DNA from: Bacteroidales bacterium KHT7
GTDB taxonomy: Bacteria > Bacteroidota > Bacteroidia > Bacteroidales > Bacteroidaceae
Direction of reading: 5' to 3'
Length of the DNA stretch: 64,000 bases
Assembly: GCA_900102385.1 (NCBI GenBank)
Contig: FNBQ01000017.1
Location: 12,415-76,414 of the forward strand
A model generated the notes under the pieces. It worked only from the letters and a program-made list of their open reading frames with translations, searched no databases and was not told the DNA's origin. The stretch's first letter is position 1. Every line of letters begins with the position of its first letter. Shown here one piece after another: positions 50,505-59,940 of the stretch. The position numbers and the translations under genes were made by a program.

Positions 50505-52877
50505 ATGAAAACATTTTTTACAATGTTGATTGCCGTGCTGATGCTAAGCATTCAGACAGTTTCGGCAAAGGAAAAGGGCGTGGTGTGGGAACGCCCTGTA
50601 GTTACCGAGAAGAACGATAATATTGATGGGTATTTCAACACGCTTCTTGACATAAAGCGCGTTGAGTTTGCCGACGACGAAACGCGCGTGATGATGCACG
50701 TTGCCTTGCGTCCCGACAATTGGTTGCAGTTTGCCTCTGCCACTCGTCTGGAGTGCGACGGCAAACGATATGCCTTGAAAAAGTGCGATGGCATGGAACT
50801 CGACAAGCACGTCTATCTTAAAGGGCGTGGCGAAACAGATGTCGTGTTCCACTTCGAGCCGCTGCCGTCATCTGCCACAAAATTCGATTTTGTTGAAGGC
50901 GATGCCGAGAGAGCGTTCGTAATCCGTGGCGTGCAGAACTTTGGTTCGGTGGCGCACCAGATGTATCCTACAAGCTGGCGAAACGAGCAGACGGGCGACT
51001 GGGAGATTGGCTTCTACGAGGATTTTGCAATATACGACTGCAAGTTCTGGAACTATAAGCAGAAGCAGCAGAAGGGCGACAAATACATGTATGTGCTCGA
51101 AAATGACGGCAAGGAAATCGTGGTGAATGCCGACAAGATAAAGGACGGCAAGCGCATAATTACCATAGATGGCAAGAAAGCCACTTATTCGCTCCTTACA
51201 TCTATTACTTTGCCCGACTATCCAACGAAAGACACGAATCCAACCTTCAAGAACACACATTTCAAGACCGATACCGTAACGCTTGTGGGCTGGCTCAGAA
51301 ACAGACCGCGCGCCGAACGGTATGATGACAATTCGTACAATGTTAATTTTACCAATCCAATAACGGGCGAGGAAGTAAATGTTTTCGGCAAAATGGATTC
51401 GCTTGGCAGATTTGTAGTAAAAGTGCCGATGCCAAACTCTTTCGAGGCGTTTTTCGATTGGGACAGAACATTCATCCGCACAATCCTCGAGCCGGGCGAG
51501 ACTTACTTTCTGTTCTACGATTTTAAGTGCGGACACAAGTTCTTTATGGGCAAAAACTGCCGTCTGCAAAACGAAACGCTCGCTCATCCGTTCAGATGGC
51601 TGAACTTTAATCCTACGCGCGACATAACCGAGGACAATGTGAGAAAAATGTTTGACAGCCTGAAAAATTCTCTCTCGAAAAACATGGCAGAACTGAAGGA
51701 GATTGCCGAGAAGCACCCAACGGTTTCCGACCGCTTTTTTGCCTATCGCACCAAGTGCTACGAGGCAGAGGCAGCTTTTTATAATTTTGTTGCCAATTCA
51801 TATTCTAGAAACTCCGGTATCGCTAAAGATATTATGGCGGAAAATGTCCGCGATTTGTGGGCAAAGCGCAACGAAAATAGCCTTATGTGCCGTGCGTTCT
51901 GGAATTTTCAGGGCTATTATGTATGGAGATTGATGGATTACAGCAAGTATGTTGTTAGGTCCGACAAAGGTAACGAATCGATTTACGAATATTTATATCC
52001 GCAGATTCTGCGACGCTATCGCGATGCCGGAAAGGTAAAGATTACAGACGACGAACTGGCTCAACTCGAGCGTAATGCCGCAGAGTGGAGAAGTACTTTG
52101 GAGGCGGATTTCGACAAACGAAATGAGAAGCCGAACGATTATATGAAGAAGAGTGCCAAGATTCTGGAGCGCGAAGACATAAAGAAGGTTCTCGACGACG
52201 AAAATTCTTTGTTCGACTTATACATATTTCTTGAAATTGCCGAGTCTTTGAATATTGACAAGGAAACGCGCGACATTCTTGTTTCAAGATTTTTGTACGG
52301 CAGCATGACGGATACAGGCGAGCCGCTTAACGAAACGGCAGCGCGTTATGTAGACGAACTGGTGTCGCAGCCATCTGCCAAGGCCGCTATCAACACTTTG
52401 CAGAACAAGTATCTGGCTCTTGCCAAGAAAGATGCGTCTAAATACACAAAGTCGGCATCAGATGTTGCCGGAATGAGCGACGGCGAGAAGATTCTGCGCA
52501 AGATAATAGAGCCTTACAAGGGTAAGATTATTCTGCTCGATGTGTGGGGAACTTGGTGCATGCCTTGCCGAATGGCTCTGCAACAAAGCAAGCAGGAGTA
52601 CGAGAGTCTGAAGGATTACGACCTTGTGTATCTCTATCTTGCCAACCGCAGCCCCGAAGATGCTTGGAAGAACGTGATAAAGCAGTATGATGTAACGGGC
52701 GACAACGTGGTTCACTACAACCTGCCAGCCGACCAGCAGAGTGCCGTTGAACAGTTCGTTGGCGTAAATGGCTATCCAACCTACCGTCTGATAGACCGCA
52801 ATGGCAACTTGGTTGACGTGAATGTTGATGCGCGCAGCATCGATGTCCTCAAAAAGGTGCTCAACAAGATAAAGTAA
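50505..52877 (+). CDS. Large secreted protein ending in a TlpA-like thioredoxin domain
   Basis: A 790-residue exported protein. Signal peptide FTMLIAVLMLSIQTVSA, then about 600 residues of unrecognised beta- and helix-rich sequence (VLRPDNWLQFASATRLECD-type start, MHVALRPDNWLQF; middle KTPSVSDRFFAYRTK-type helices). The last 140 residues are a TlpA/thioredoxin fold with the redox pair WCMPC near residue 685 (LLDVWGTWCMPCRMALQQ) and cis-proline NGYPTYRLID. Such proteins in Bacteroidota act in periplasmic disulfide or cytochrome maturation, or as resistance proteins; the large N-terminal part would give specificity. Single gene, convergent with pnuT. Confidence 0.8.
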   Translation: MKTFFTMLIAVLMLSIQTVSAKEKGVVWERPVVTEKNDNIDGYFNTLLDIKRVEFADDETRVMMHVALRPDNWLQFASATRLECDGKRYALKKCDGMELDKHVYLKGRGETDVVFHFEPLPSSATKFDFVEGDAERAFVIRGVQNFGSVAHQMYPTSWRNEQTGDWEIGFYEDFAIYDCKFWNYKQKQQKGDKYMYVLENDGKEIVVNADKIKDGKRIITIDGKKATYSLLTSITLPDYPTKDTNPTFKNTHFKTDTVTLVGWLRNRPRAERYDDNSYNVNFTNPITGEEVNVFGKMDSLGRFVVKVPMPNSFEAFFDWDRTFIRTILEPGETYFLFYDFKCGHKFFMGKNCRLQNETLAHPFRWLNFNPTRDITEDNVRKMFDSLKNSLSKNMAELKEIAEKHPTVSDRFFAYRTKCYEAEAAFYNFVANSYSRNSGIAKDIMAENVRDLWAKRNENSLMCRAFWNFQGYYVWRLMDYSKYVVRSDKGNESIYEYLYPQILRRYRDAGKVKITDDELAQLERNAAEWRSTLEADFDKRNEKPNDYMKKSAKILEREDIKKVLDDENSLFDLYIFLEIAESLNIDKETRDILVSRFLYGSMTDTGEPLNETAARYVDELVSQPSAKAAINTLQNKYLALAKKDASKYTKSASDVAGMSDGEKILRKIIEPYKGKIILLDVWGTWCMPCRMALQQSKQEYESLKDYDLVYLYLANRSPEDAWKNVIKQYDVTGDNVVHYNLPADQQSAVEQFVGVNGYPTYRLIDRNGNLVDVNVDARSIDVLKKVLNKIK

Positions 52878-52900
52878 CGGGCTGCCTTGATACAAAAAAA

Positions 52901-52931
52901 GTGCCGCGGCAATCAGTCTTTGCCGCGGCAC
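52901..52931. terminator. Bidirectional terminator
   Basis: GTGCCGCGGCA (52901-52911) pairs perfectly with TGCCGCGGCAC (52921-52931), flanked by A7 and T3, between convergent genes. Confidence 0.85.
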
Positions 52932-52956
52932 TTTCTATAACCGTAAATAATTCTGT

Positions 52957-53553
52957 CTAAGACTCTCTGGCTGTCTGTTCTTTCATCATCTTCAGCCATT
53001 TAAGATAGCCGAAGACGGCGAAAACCGTATATATTCCGTATATACATGCCTTGAACGGAATGCCCTTGTGAATGTAGAGCGCAAAGCTGATGGCATCTAC
53101 CACAAACCACAACAGCCATTGCTCAACATACTTGTGTGCCAAAGCCCACAGAGCCACGATGCTTAGTGCCGTGGTAAAGGCATCGCTCACCGGAACGGTA
53201 CTGTTGGTGTAGTTGGCAAGAAACCACCATATTGCAAGCCATATAACAAGCGTGCAAACCGTAACAGGCAGATAATACGATTTTTTTAGATGCGTAATCG
53301 GCATGTCGCCTGCGCCGTGCTTGTCGTCCTTTCTGCCAAGTTTCCAGATGGCTACGCCATAAACAGACGTGAGGCAATAGTATACCGCCATTCCGAAGTC
53401 GGCATACAGCCCGGCCTTGAAATACAGCACCATGTCTATTGCCGGCATCACTATGCTTGCAAGCCACAGCCAGATGTTTGCCTTGTATTCAAGATAAAGG
53501 TAAACAAGACCTACAACGAAGCCGAGAATGTCGAGGAATCTAAGTGTATCCAT
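52957..53553 (-). CDS. pnuT: PnuC-family transporter, probably thiamine (PnuT)
   Basis: A 198-residue membrane protein with about seven helices (LDILGFVVGLVYLYLEYKAN, WLWLASIVMPAIDMVLYF, LLWFVVDAISFALYIHKGIP). PnuC proteins are facilitators for vitamin-type nucleoside or amine substrates, trapped by phosphorylation. It lies seven bases after a TonB receptor whose leader is a TPP riboswitch, and this arrangement is the reported signature of PnuT, the thiamine member in Bacteroidetes, instead of the nicotinamide riboside carrier. No thiamine pyrophosphokinase follows in the operon. Confidence 0.85.
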   Translation of the reverse strand: MDTLRFLDILGFVVGLVYLYLEYKANIWLWLASIVMPAIDMVLYFKAGLYADFGMAVYYCLTSVYGVAIWKLGRKDDKHGAGDMPITHLKKSYYLPVTVCTLVIWLAIWWFLANYTNSTVPVSDAFTTALSIVALWALAHKYVEQWLLWFVVDAISFALYIHKGIPFKACIYGIYTVFAVFGYLKWLKMMKEQTARES

Positions 53554-53560
53554 CTTGATG

Positions 53561-55942
53561 TCAGAATTTTAGGGTGATGTTGCCCATCATCGTAAAGCCA
53601 GCCATCGGAACGAATCCAAGCTCATAGTATCGGTTGTCGTTTGGATGTCCGTAGCTTTCGCAAATGGCAGAATAAACCCATCCGCTTGTGGCATATCGTG
53701 CGTTGAACACGTTGTTGAGGTCTATTACGAAGACAGCCTCCTTTATGTGCAATGGCTTTATCGGCATTGTGTAGCCCAGATGTATGTTCGATACGCTGAA
53801 TGCCGGCAGAGAGCGGTCTTTGTTCTCGGTATTGTCGAGATACTGACGGCCAACGGCAGATGTGTGCCAAACAGCAGTCATTCCCTTGTGATGGAAACTG
53901 AGGAAGGCGTTGCCCGTGAAGGCTGGCGAGAAGGCGAGGGTAGAGTTGTCGTAATGAATAGTTCTGAACTTGGCCTTGCTGTCCCAGTCCTCAACAACCT
54001 CGTCGAAATCCTTAATCTTGTTCTGGCTAACCGCCATGTTAAGGTCGAGGCTCAGCCAAGGCGTGAAGTCGGCTCCGCATTGCAGTTCTATTCCGGCGCG
54101 ATAGCTGTCCTTGATGTTCGTTGTCAGTTTTTCGCCAATTTCGTTCTCCTGTCCCGTCTGCACAAACTGGTCGGTATAGTCCATGTAATACAGGTTTATT
54201 CCGAGGCGGTATTTCTTGCTGCCGAGGGTGTAGCCAAGTTCGTAGTCTATGAGCGATTCGGCTTTCGGAGCAGGATAAGAGCCGTTGTCAGTAAAGTTGT
54301 TGCGCTCAGGCTCGCGATGACTTAGCGCAGCCGAACCGTAGACGCGATGCTCGCCCAATGTCCATGAAAACCCGGCTTTCGGATTGAAAAAGTCGTATTT
54401 CTTGTCGATGTCCAGTTTTTGGTTGTAGAAACCGCTATTGTTGTCGTAAAACTTGTCGTTGATTCCGTCGGTCTTGTAGCCAACGTGGCGATACTGAATG
54501 TCGGCAAACACGTTCCAGTTGTCGGTTATGCTGAATGCCGCCTTTGCAAACGCGCTTCCGTCGGTCTTTGTCGCGTCAGAATCGTAATAGTCATATCTGC
54601 CGTTTTTCAGGAATGTGGCAGCAATATCCTTGTCGGCAATATAAGTGATGTAGCCGAAGTGGTTTCCACTGAAATACTGCATAGCCACGCCGCCTACGAT
54701 GTCCCAGCGGTTGCGCTTGTAACTTGTGTTCCACACCAGTCCGTAGGTATTCTGCTCAAGGCCTTTCTTGCGCACAAAGTCGCTTCTCTTAACTGCGTTG
54801 CCGTCGGCATCAGTATATTTCAGACCGAACTTGGCAAGTTTGTAGTTGTAGCGGAACTGGTCGTAATATCCGTATCCGTAAGTGTAGCGTGCCGATGCCG
54901 TTGTGCTCCAGTAGTTGTTTATGTCCCATGCAAACGACAGGATGTTATGGTCTTGCCAGAAGTTGTCGGTCGTTCTGCTCCACAGCGAGCCGTCGTTCAT
55001 CTCGTAACGCTTGGTTATGTATTTTCCGTTGGCATCTTTTGCAAAGTTTCCGCTTTCGTCGTAAACAAGGCGTTCGTATAGCGAGTTGAAGCGTCCCAGT
55101 CCGACTTCGTACATGTCTTTGTACGTCTTGATACCGGTATTTGCGCCGTATGTGCCGTCCATCAGACTGAGGTCGTCGTCGCCTGCGGTAATTCCGTTCC
55201 AAGCCTGACCGGTTTTCTCAAAGTTGCCTATGTTCTTGTATCTAATCTGAATTCGGTCGTTCATCCAAGTCAGACCGCCGTAGTATGAGCCTGAGCGTCC
55301 TGCCGTTCCGTGAATGAAACCGTCGGTATTCGTCTCGTGGTATGCGCCGTCTATGATAAGGTGCTTGAACAGCAAGCCCGATGACAGTGAGACTCCGGCG
55401 TTCCAAGTGTTGTAAGAGCCGTATGAGCCCGAAACCTCGACTGTAGGTGTTGGCGAAGGCGCGGCCGTAGAGAGAGCCACCGTTCCGCCGAATGCGCCGT
55501 CGCCGTTGGTAGATGTACCAACGCCTCGCTGAATCTGTACCGAGCCGAGCATTGCTCCGTAACTGTTCATATTAGCCCAGAATACGCATTGGTCTTCGGG
55601 CGAGTTTAGCGGCATTCCGTCGAGCGTTACGTTTATGCGCGAATCGCCTGCGCCTCTGATTCTCATATACGATGTTCCTGTTCCAACGCCGTTGTCGCTC
55701 CACGCAATAACGCCCGGAGTCTGCGAAAACAGCATTGGCAGTTCCTTTCCAGTTCGTGCAAAACTCTGCAACTCAGTCTTTCTGATATTCGTAATGGCAT
55801 AGGGGGCATTTTTCTGCGCTCTTACGCCGTTAACAACAACCTCTTGCATCTGTTCAATCTTCAGCGAGTCGTACTGCGCATGTGCAGCCGTCGCCACGGA
55901 CATTGTTGAAATGCCCAGCAATACAATCTTTTTCATGTTCAT
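53561..55942 (-). CDS. TonB-dependent receptor of the TPP-regulated operon (probable thiamine receptor)
   Basis: A 793-residue receptor. Signal peptide IVLLGISTMSVATAAHAQ, TonB box region MQEVVVNGVRAQKNAPYAI, plug motifs SRINVTLDGMPLNSPEDQC and VQIQRGVGTSTNGDGAFGG, then the beta-barrel to a terminal Phe (MGNITLKF). Control by an upstream TPP riboswitch and linkage to pnuT make thiamine or its phosphates the likely ligand. An ATG six bases on (55936) is an equally possible start. The operon is receptor then inner transporter, an outer-to-inner membrane uptake route. Confidence 0.9.
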   Translation of the reverse strand: MNMKKIVLLGISTMSVATAAHAQYDSLKIEQMQEVVVNGVRAQKNAPYAITNIRKTELQSFARTGKELPMLFSQTPGVIAWSDNGVGTGTSYMRIRGAGDSRINVTLDGMPLNSPEDQCVFWANMNSYGAMLGSVQIQRGVGTSTNGDGAFGGTVALSTAAPSPTPTVEVSGSYGSYNTWNAGVSLSSGLLFKHLIIDGAYHETNTDGFIHGTAGRSGSYYGGLTWMNDRIQIRYKNIGNFEKTGQAWNGITAGDDDLSLMDGTYGANTGIKTYKDMYEVGLGRFNSLYERLVYDESGNFAKDANGKYITKRYEMNDGSLWSRTTDNFWQDHNILSFAWDINNYWSTTASARYTYGYGYYDQFRYNYKLAKFGLKYTDADGNAVKRSDFVRKKGLEQNTYGLVWNTSYKRNRWDIVGGVAMQYFSGNHFGYITYIADKDIAATFLKNGRYDYYDSDATKTDGSAFAKAAFSITDNWNVFADIQYRHVGYKTDGINDKFYDNNSGFYNQKLDIDKKYDFFNPKAGFSWTLGEHRVYGSAALSHREPERNNFTDNGSYPAPKAESLIDYELGYTLGSKKYRLGINLYYMDYTDQFVQTGQENEIGEKLTTNIKDSYRAGIELQCGADFTPWLSLDLNMAVSQNKIKDFDEVVEDWDSKAKFRTIHYDNSTLAFSPAFTGNAFLSFHHKGMTAVWHTSAVGRQYLDNTENKDRSLPAFSVSNIHLGYTMPIKPLHIKEAVFVIDLNNVFNARYATSGWVYSAICESYGHPNDNRYYELGFVPMAGFTMMGNITLKF

Positions 55943-55977
55943 CTAAAAAAACGGGGGAGTCGTGTCCGAAAAACAAC

Positions 55978-56056
55978 CTATCCATACCTACGTCGGCATT
56001 ATCCGATTCAGGTTCGAGGGTATCATCTCAGCCAACAAACGGTTAGCACCCCTTGA
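55978..56056 (-). promoter_or_regulatory. TPP riboswitch (THI element)
   Basis: On the minus strand the conserved TPP aptamer is plain: GGGGTGC (56052-56046), then GGCTGAGATGATACCC, then AACCTGAATCGGATAATGCC and CGTAGG. It ends about 40 bases before the receptor start, so control of translation or early termination is possible. A -7 box, TACTTTTG on the minus strand at 56083-56076, lies just upstream. Confidence 0.95.
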
Positions 56057-56174
56057 TAATCTGTTAAAAACGATGCAAAAGTACAAAAAATCTGTCAATC
56101 GAGAAATAAAAAGGAAGGTTTAGATGCGTTTTACCTTCTTTCCGCTTCCGTTTTATTTTAGTTTCTTGTATGAC

Positions 56175-56207
56175 TTGGCGGTAATACTGGAAAAATCCGT
56201 ATTTTTG
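56175..56207 (+). promoter_or_regulatory. Promoter of the lipoprotein gene
   Basis: TTGG at 56175-56178, 21 bases, TATTTTTG at 56200-56207, 42 bases before the ATG at 56250. Confidence 0.55.
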
Positions 56208-56249
56208 TCATCGTTATGTACTTTGTAACGAATTTGTTTTAAATTGAAA

Positions 56250-56732
56250 ATGCGAAAAATAGTAAAACTGATAATCGTAACGCTTTGTTTTGGCTTGTTT
56301 TTATCCTGTGGATTGTCTTTGCATGATAAAAAGGCTACCTCAAATTCTCCATGCTCGTCTTTGCAAGGTGAGGGATTCTCGGCATTTGTCGAAAGATTTC
56401 ATACCGATTCGTTGTTTAGGATTTCGCGTTACTGCGATGTTATTACTGGCGGAAATACCGATGATAGTGTATATTACAGCATTATGGTGTCTGATTCTGT
56501 TGTAGATTACACTTACGTTTGGGACAAAAAAGAAGCAAACGCCTATGTCGCCGATTTCATATCTATGATTGACGATCCTGGATATGTACATTCGTACAAG
56601 ATGGTAGGCGATTCTGTTGTCGAGGAATCTTGTAATATTTATGAAAGTAGTTGTCTGTTTTGGTTGTGTTATAAGAAGGATAGGGTAGATAAGAAATGGA
56701 GGCTGTCTGAAATACACATGGAATATTGGTAA
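56250..56732 (+). CDS. Hypothetical lipoprotein (DUF4348-like)
   Basis: A 160-residue protein with a lipoprotein signal ending in LFLSCG (lipobox Cys near residue 20). The mature part has GFSAFVERFHTDSLFRISRY and ends KKDRVDKKWRLSEIHMEYW, a small alpha/beta pattern that resembles the DUF4348 lipoproteins of Bacteroidales; identification is tentative. The ATG at 56250 is preferred over a TTG at 56244. No operon partner; convergent with uxaB. Confidence 0.7.
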   Translation: MRKIVKLIIVTLCFGLFLSCGLSLHDKKATSNSPCSSLQGEGFSAFVERFHTDSLFRISRYCDVITGGNTDDSVYYSIMVSDSVVDYTYVWDKKEANAYVADFISMIDDPGYVHSYKMVGDSVVEESCNIYESSCLFWLCYKKDRVDKKWRLSEIHMEYW

Positions 56733-56739
56733 AAAAAGA

Positions 56740-56765
56740 GGATTCCGTATTCTGGAATCCCCCTT
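56740..56765. terminator. Bidirectional terminator
   Basis: GGATTCC (56740-56746) pairs with GGAATCC (56754-56760), A7 before and T5 after, between convergent genes. Confidence 0.75.
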
Positions 56766-56794
56766 TTTGAAAAATATGGTCAAATGTGATTCTA

Positions 56795-58279
56795 TTACAG
56801 AATTGTCTTGACAGCCTCAAGCATACCCTTTGACTGGATAAGGTCGAGGTACTCCTTAACAAGAGCTGTAAGACCAGGAACCTCGTTGAGGTTCTGCTTG
56901 CTCTCCTTCCAAATAACGTCTGTTGCGCCAAGAACGCCCTCTGCAACCTTCTGAGTGTCGCCTGTAGCCCAAAGTTGAGTAAGAAGATCCATAATCTCCT
57001 GTGCGTCGTTTGGCTGGATAGGAGCACCGTCCTCGCGAACGCCACCCTTGTAGTAAGTGATGATTGCTGCCAAACCGAATACCAAGCCCTTTGGAAGTTC
57101 GCCCTTGCGCTCAAGATAAATCTTAAGACCTGGAAGGTCGCGAGTCTCGAACTTAGGGAATGAGTTAAGCATGATAGAAGTAACCTGATGGTCAACGTAT
57201 GGGTTCTTGAAACGCTCAACAACATCGGCTGCAAACTTCTGAAGCTCGTCCTTTGGAAGGTCGAGAGTCTCCATCAACTCGCCAAACTGAACCTTCTCTA
57301 TGTACTTGCCAAGAACAGGGTGGTTGCAAGCATCGCGTACGATGTTTACGCCGCTGAGGTAAGTAACAGGAGAGAGAACTGTGTGAGGGCCGTTGAGCAA
57401 TGTAACCTTACGAGCGTGGTATGGAGCCTCGCTCTCGGCAATAAGAACGTGAAGGCCTGCCTTCTCTGCTGGGAACTCAGCACGAAGCTCGTCGCAAGTC
57501 ATGTTGCTAGCCTTCTCGATAACCCACAAGTGGAAGATTTCAGCCTGAACAACCAAGTTGTCGGCATAGCCAATCTTCTCCTGAATGTCCTTGATTTCGT
57601 TGCGTGGGAAGCCCGGAACGATACGGTCAACCAATGTAGCGCATACATAGTTGTACTTCTCGAACCACTCCTTGAATGCTGCGTAGTCAGCACCGAAGTC
57701 AGCCTTCCAAAGCTCGATGTACTGCTCGATGCACTCCTTCAGGTGGTGACCGTTAAGGAAGATGAGCTCGCAAGGCATGATGATGAGACCCTTCTTAGGA
57801 TCGCCGTTGAATGTCTTGAAACGACGGTAGAGAAGCTGTGTAAGCTTGCCCGGATATGATGATGCAGGAGCATCAGAGAACTTGCAGTTAGCATCGAAAG
57901 TGATACCTGCCTCAGTTGTGTTAGAGATAACGAAACGGATTTCTGGCTGGTCTGCAAGAGCCATGAATGCTGCGTTCTGTGAGTATGGATTAAGAGCGCG
58001 GCTGATTACGTCGATACGAGTAAGGCTGTTTACTGCCTTGCCCTCGTCAAGACCCTGAAGATTAACGTGATACATACAGTCCTGACCGTTGAGCCACTCA
58101 ACCATACCTTTCTCGATAGGCTGCACAACTACTACGCTACTGTTGAAGTTTGTCTTCTGATTCATATTGTAGATAATCCAATCTACAAAAGCACGAAGGA
58201 AGTTACCCTCACCAAACTGAATGATTCTTTCAGGCGCGCATGATTTTGGCGCTGTTCTTTTGTTTAATGCCTGCAACAT
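56795..58279 (-). CDS. uxaB: Tagaturonate reductase
   Basis: A 494-residue NADH-dependent reductase of the mannitol dehydrogenase superfamily, converting tagaturonate to altronate in galacturonate breakdown. The nucleotide-binding start is IIQFGEGNFLRAFVDW; the substrate side shows IMPCELIFLNGHHLKECI and the lysine/histidine site region TLLNGPHTVLSPVTYLSG. Full length. The frame is open 28 codons further up to 58363, but that part contains its promoter, so the ATG at 58279 is used. Divergent from uxaC across a 183-base region with a shared, symmetrical promoter. Confidence 0.92.
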   Translation of the reverse strand: MLQALNKRTAPKSCAPERIIQFGEGNFLRAFVDWIIYNMNQKTNFNSSVVVVQPIEKGMVEWLNGQDCMYHVNLQGLDEGKAVNSLTRIDVISRALNPYSQNAAFMALADQPEIRFVISNTTEAGITFDANCKFSDAPASSYPGKLTQLLYRRFKTFNGDPKKGLIIMPCELIFLNGHHLKECIEQYIELWKADFGADYAAFKEWFEKYNYVCATLVDRIVPGFPRNEIKDIQEKIGYADNLVVQAEIFHLWVIEKASNMTCDELRAEFPAEKAGLHVLIAESEAPYHARKVTLLNGPHTVLSPVTYLSGVNIVRDACNHPVLGKYIEKVQFGELMETLDLPKDELQKFAADVVERFKNPYVDHQVTSIMLNSFPKFETRDLPGLKIYLERKGELPKGLVFGLAAIITYYKGGVREDGAPIQPNDAQEIMDLLTQLWATGDTQKVAEGVLGATDVIWKESKQNLNEVPGLTALVKEYLDLIQSKGMLEAVKTIL

Positions 58280-58333
58280 AATAATATCTGTTTTTTTGTT
58301 AATAAATTTCTTAAATGTTTCTGATAAACACCA

Positions 58334-58381
58334 CAAAAGTACGAATAAATTTTGTAATACCAAATTTATTTTATACTTTTG
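58334..58381. promoter_or_regulatory. Overlapping mirror-image promoters for uxaB and uxaC
   Basis: Plus strand: TTTG 58351-58354, 19 bases, TACTTTTG 58374-58381 (uxaC). Minus strand: TTTG 58364-58361, 19 bases, TACTTTTG 58341-58334 (uxaB). The two promoters overlap by 14 bases. An inverted repeat AATAAATTT (58345-58353) / AAATTTATT (58362-58370) lies between the -7 boxes and may be a regulator site. Confidence 0.85.
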
Positions 58382-58462
58382 TGTGCGATAACACTAAAAA
58401 ACGACGAATTTGGTGCTGTTTAACATTTAACGACATTTTAATCAAAAAAATATATAAAAATA

Positions 58463-59881
58463 ATGAAACAGTTTATGGACGAAAACTTCTTGTTGCAGAC
58501 TGAAACTGCGCAGAAGTTGTATCACGAGCATGCTGCAAAGATGCCTATCATTGATTACCACTGTCACCTTATTCCACAGATGGTTGCAGAGAACAAGCGT
58601 TTTGAGTCTATCGCACAGATTTGGCTTATGGGCGACCACTACAAGTGGAGAGCTATGCGCTCTAACGGTGTTGATGAGCGTTTCTGCACAGGCAAGGATA
58701 CTACCGACTGGGAGAAGTTTGAAAAGTGGGCAGAGACTGTTCCTTACACATTCCGCAACCCTCTTTATCACTGGACTCACCTCGAGTTGAAGACTGCTTT
58801 CGGAATCAACGAAACTTTGAACCCTACTAACGCTAAGGCAATCTACGACAAGTGTAACGACCTCATCAAGAACGACCCTAAGTTTACTCCACGCGGCTTG
58901 ATGGCTCACTATAATGTAGAGACTGTTTGTACTACCGACGATCCTGTTGACACTCTTGAGTGGCACAAGATTGTTGCTGCCGACCCAACTTGCAAGACTC
59001 GCATGATTCCTGCATGGCGTCCTGACAAGGCTATGGCTGTTGAGGTTCCTGCCGAGTTCAAGGCATACGTTGACAAGTTGGCTGAGATGGCTGGCATGAC
59101 AATCTCTAACTTCAACGACTTTGTCGATGCTCTTCAGAAGCGTCACGACTTTTTCGCATCTATGGGATGTAAACTTTCTGACCACGGTATCGAGGAATTC
59201 TATGCTGAGGATTATACAGATGCTGAAATCAGCGCAATATTTAATAAGGTATATGGCGGTTCACAGCTTTCAGAGGAGGAGAACCTCAAGTTCAAGAGCG
59301 CGATGATGTATATCTTCGCTGTTCAGGATGCTGAGGCTGGCTGGACACAGCAGTTCCACTACGGTGCTATCCGTAACAACAATACAAAGATGTTCAAGCA
59401 ACTTGGTCCTGATACAGGCTTCGACTCAATCGGCGAGTTCAACACAGCCAAGAAGTGCTCTAAGTTCCTTAACCGCCTTAACATGGAGGGCAAGCTTGCA
59501 AAGACTATCCTTTACAACCTTAACCCATGTGCTAACGAGGTTCTTGCTACAATGCTTGGTAACTTCCAGGACGGTTCTGTTCCGGGCAAGATTCAGTGGG
59601 GTTCAGGATGGTGGTTCCTCGATCAGAAGGACGGTATGCAGAAGCAGATGAACGCTCTTTCTGTTCTCGGTCTTCTGTCACGCTTCGTTGGTATGCTTAC
59701 CGACTCACGCTCATTCCTTTCTTACCCACGTCATGAGTACTTCCGTCGTATTCTTTGTAACCTTATCGGCAACGATATCGAGAACGGCGAGATTCCATAC
59801 GTTGGCTACGAGGCTGAGCGCATGAATCAGATGGTAGAGGATATCTGCTACAACAACGCTAAGAATTATTTCAACTTCTAA
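58463..59881 (+). CDS. uxaC: Uronate (glucuronate/galacturonate) isomerase
   Basis: A 472-residue amidohydrolase-fold isomerase that turns galacturonate to tagaturonate and glucuronate to fructuronate, the step before UxaB. It shows IIDYHCHLIPQMVAEN (metal-binding HCH), NVETVCTTDDPVDTLEWH, and GSGWWFLDQKDGMQKQ with SYPRHEYFRRILCNLIG near the C-terminus. Full length. It is divergently transcribed from uxaB. The third gene needed, altronate dehydratase uxaA, is not in the window. Confidence 0.96.
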   Translation: MKQFMDENFLLQTETAQKLYHEHAAKMPIIDYHCHLIPQMVAENKRFESIAQIWLMGDHYKWRAMRSNGVDERFCTGKDTTDWEKFEKWAETVPYTFRNPLYHWTHLELKTAFGINETLNPTNAKAIYDKCNDLIKNDPKFTPRGLMAHYNVETVCTTDDPVDTLEWHKIVAADPTCKTRMIPAWRPDKAMAVEVPAEFKAYVDKLAEMAGMTISNFNDFVDALQKRHDFFASMGCKLSDHGIEEFYAEDYTDAEISAIFNKVYGGSQLSEEENLKFKSAMMYIFAVQDAEAGWTQQFHYGAIRNNNTKMFKQLGPDTGFDSIGEFNTAKKCSKFLNRLNMEGKLAKTILYNLNPCANEVLATMLGNFQDGSVPGKIQWGSGWWFLDQKDGMQKQMNALSVLGLLSRFVGMLTDSRSFLSYPRHEYFRRILCNLIGNDIENGEIPYVGYEAERMNQMVEDICYNNAKNYFNF

Positions 59882-59906
59882 TAGTTGGCAATAGTATATT
59901 AGGTTA

Positions 59907-59940
59907 AGGCGTACGCTCCGCGCGAGTGTACGCCTTTTTT
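59907..59940 (+). terminator. Terminator after uxaC
   Basis: AGGCGTACGCTC (59907-59918) pairs with GAGTGTACGCCT (59924-59935, one G-U pair), then T6. The following gene-free stretch to 60195 holds C/T-rich degenerate sequence (CTATCTTGCT, CTACCTTGCT), distantly like the reverse complement of the 11-base repeat at 42172, and nothing else that I can support. Confidence 0.85.
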
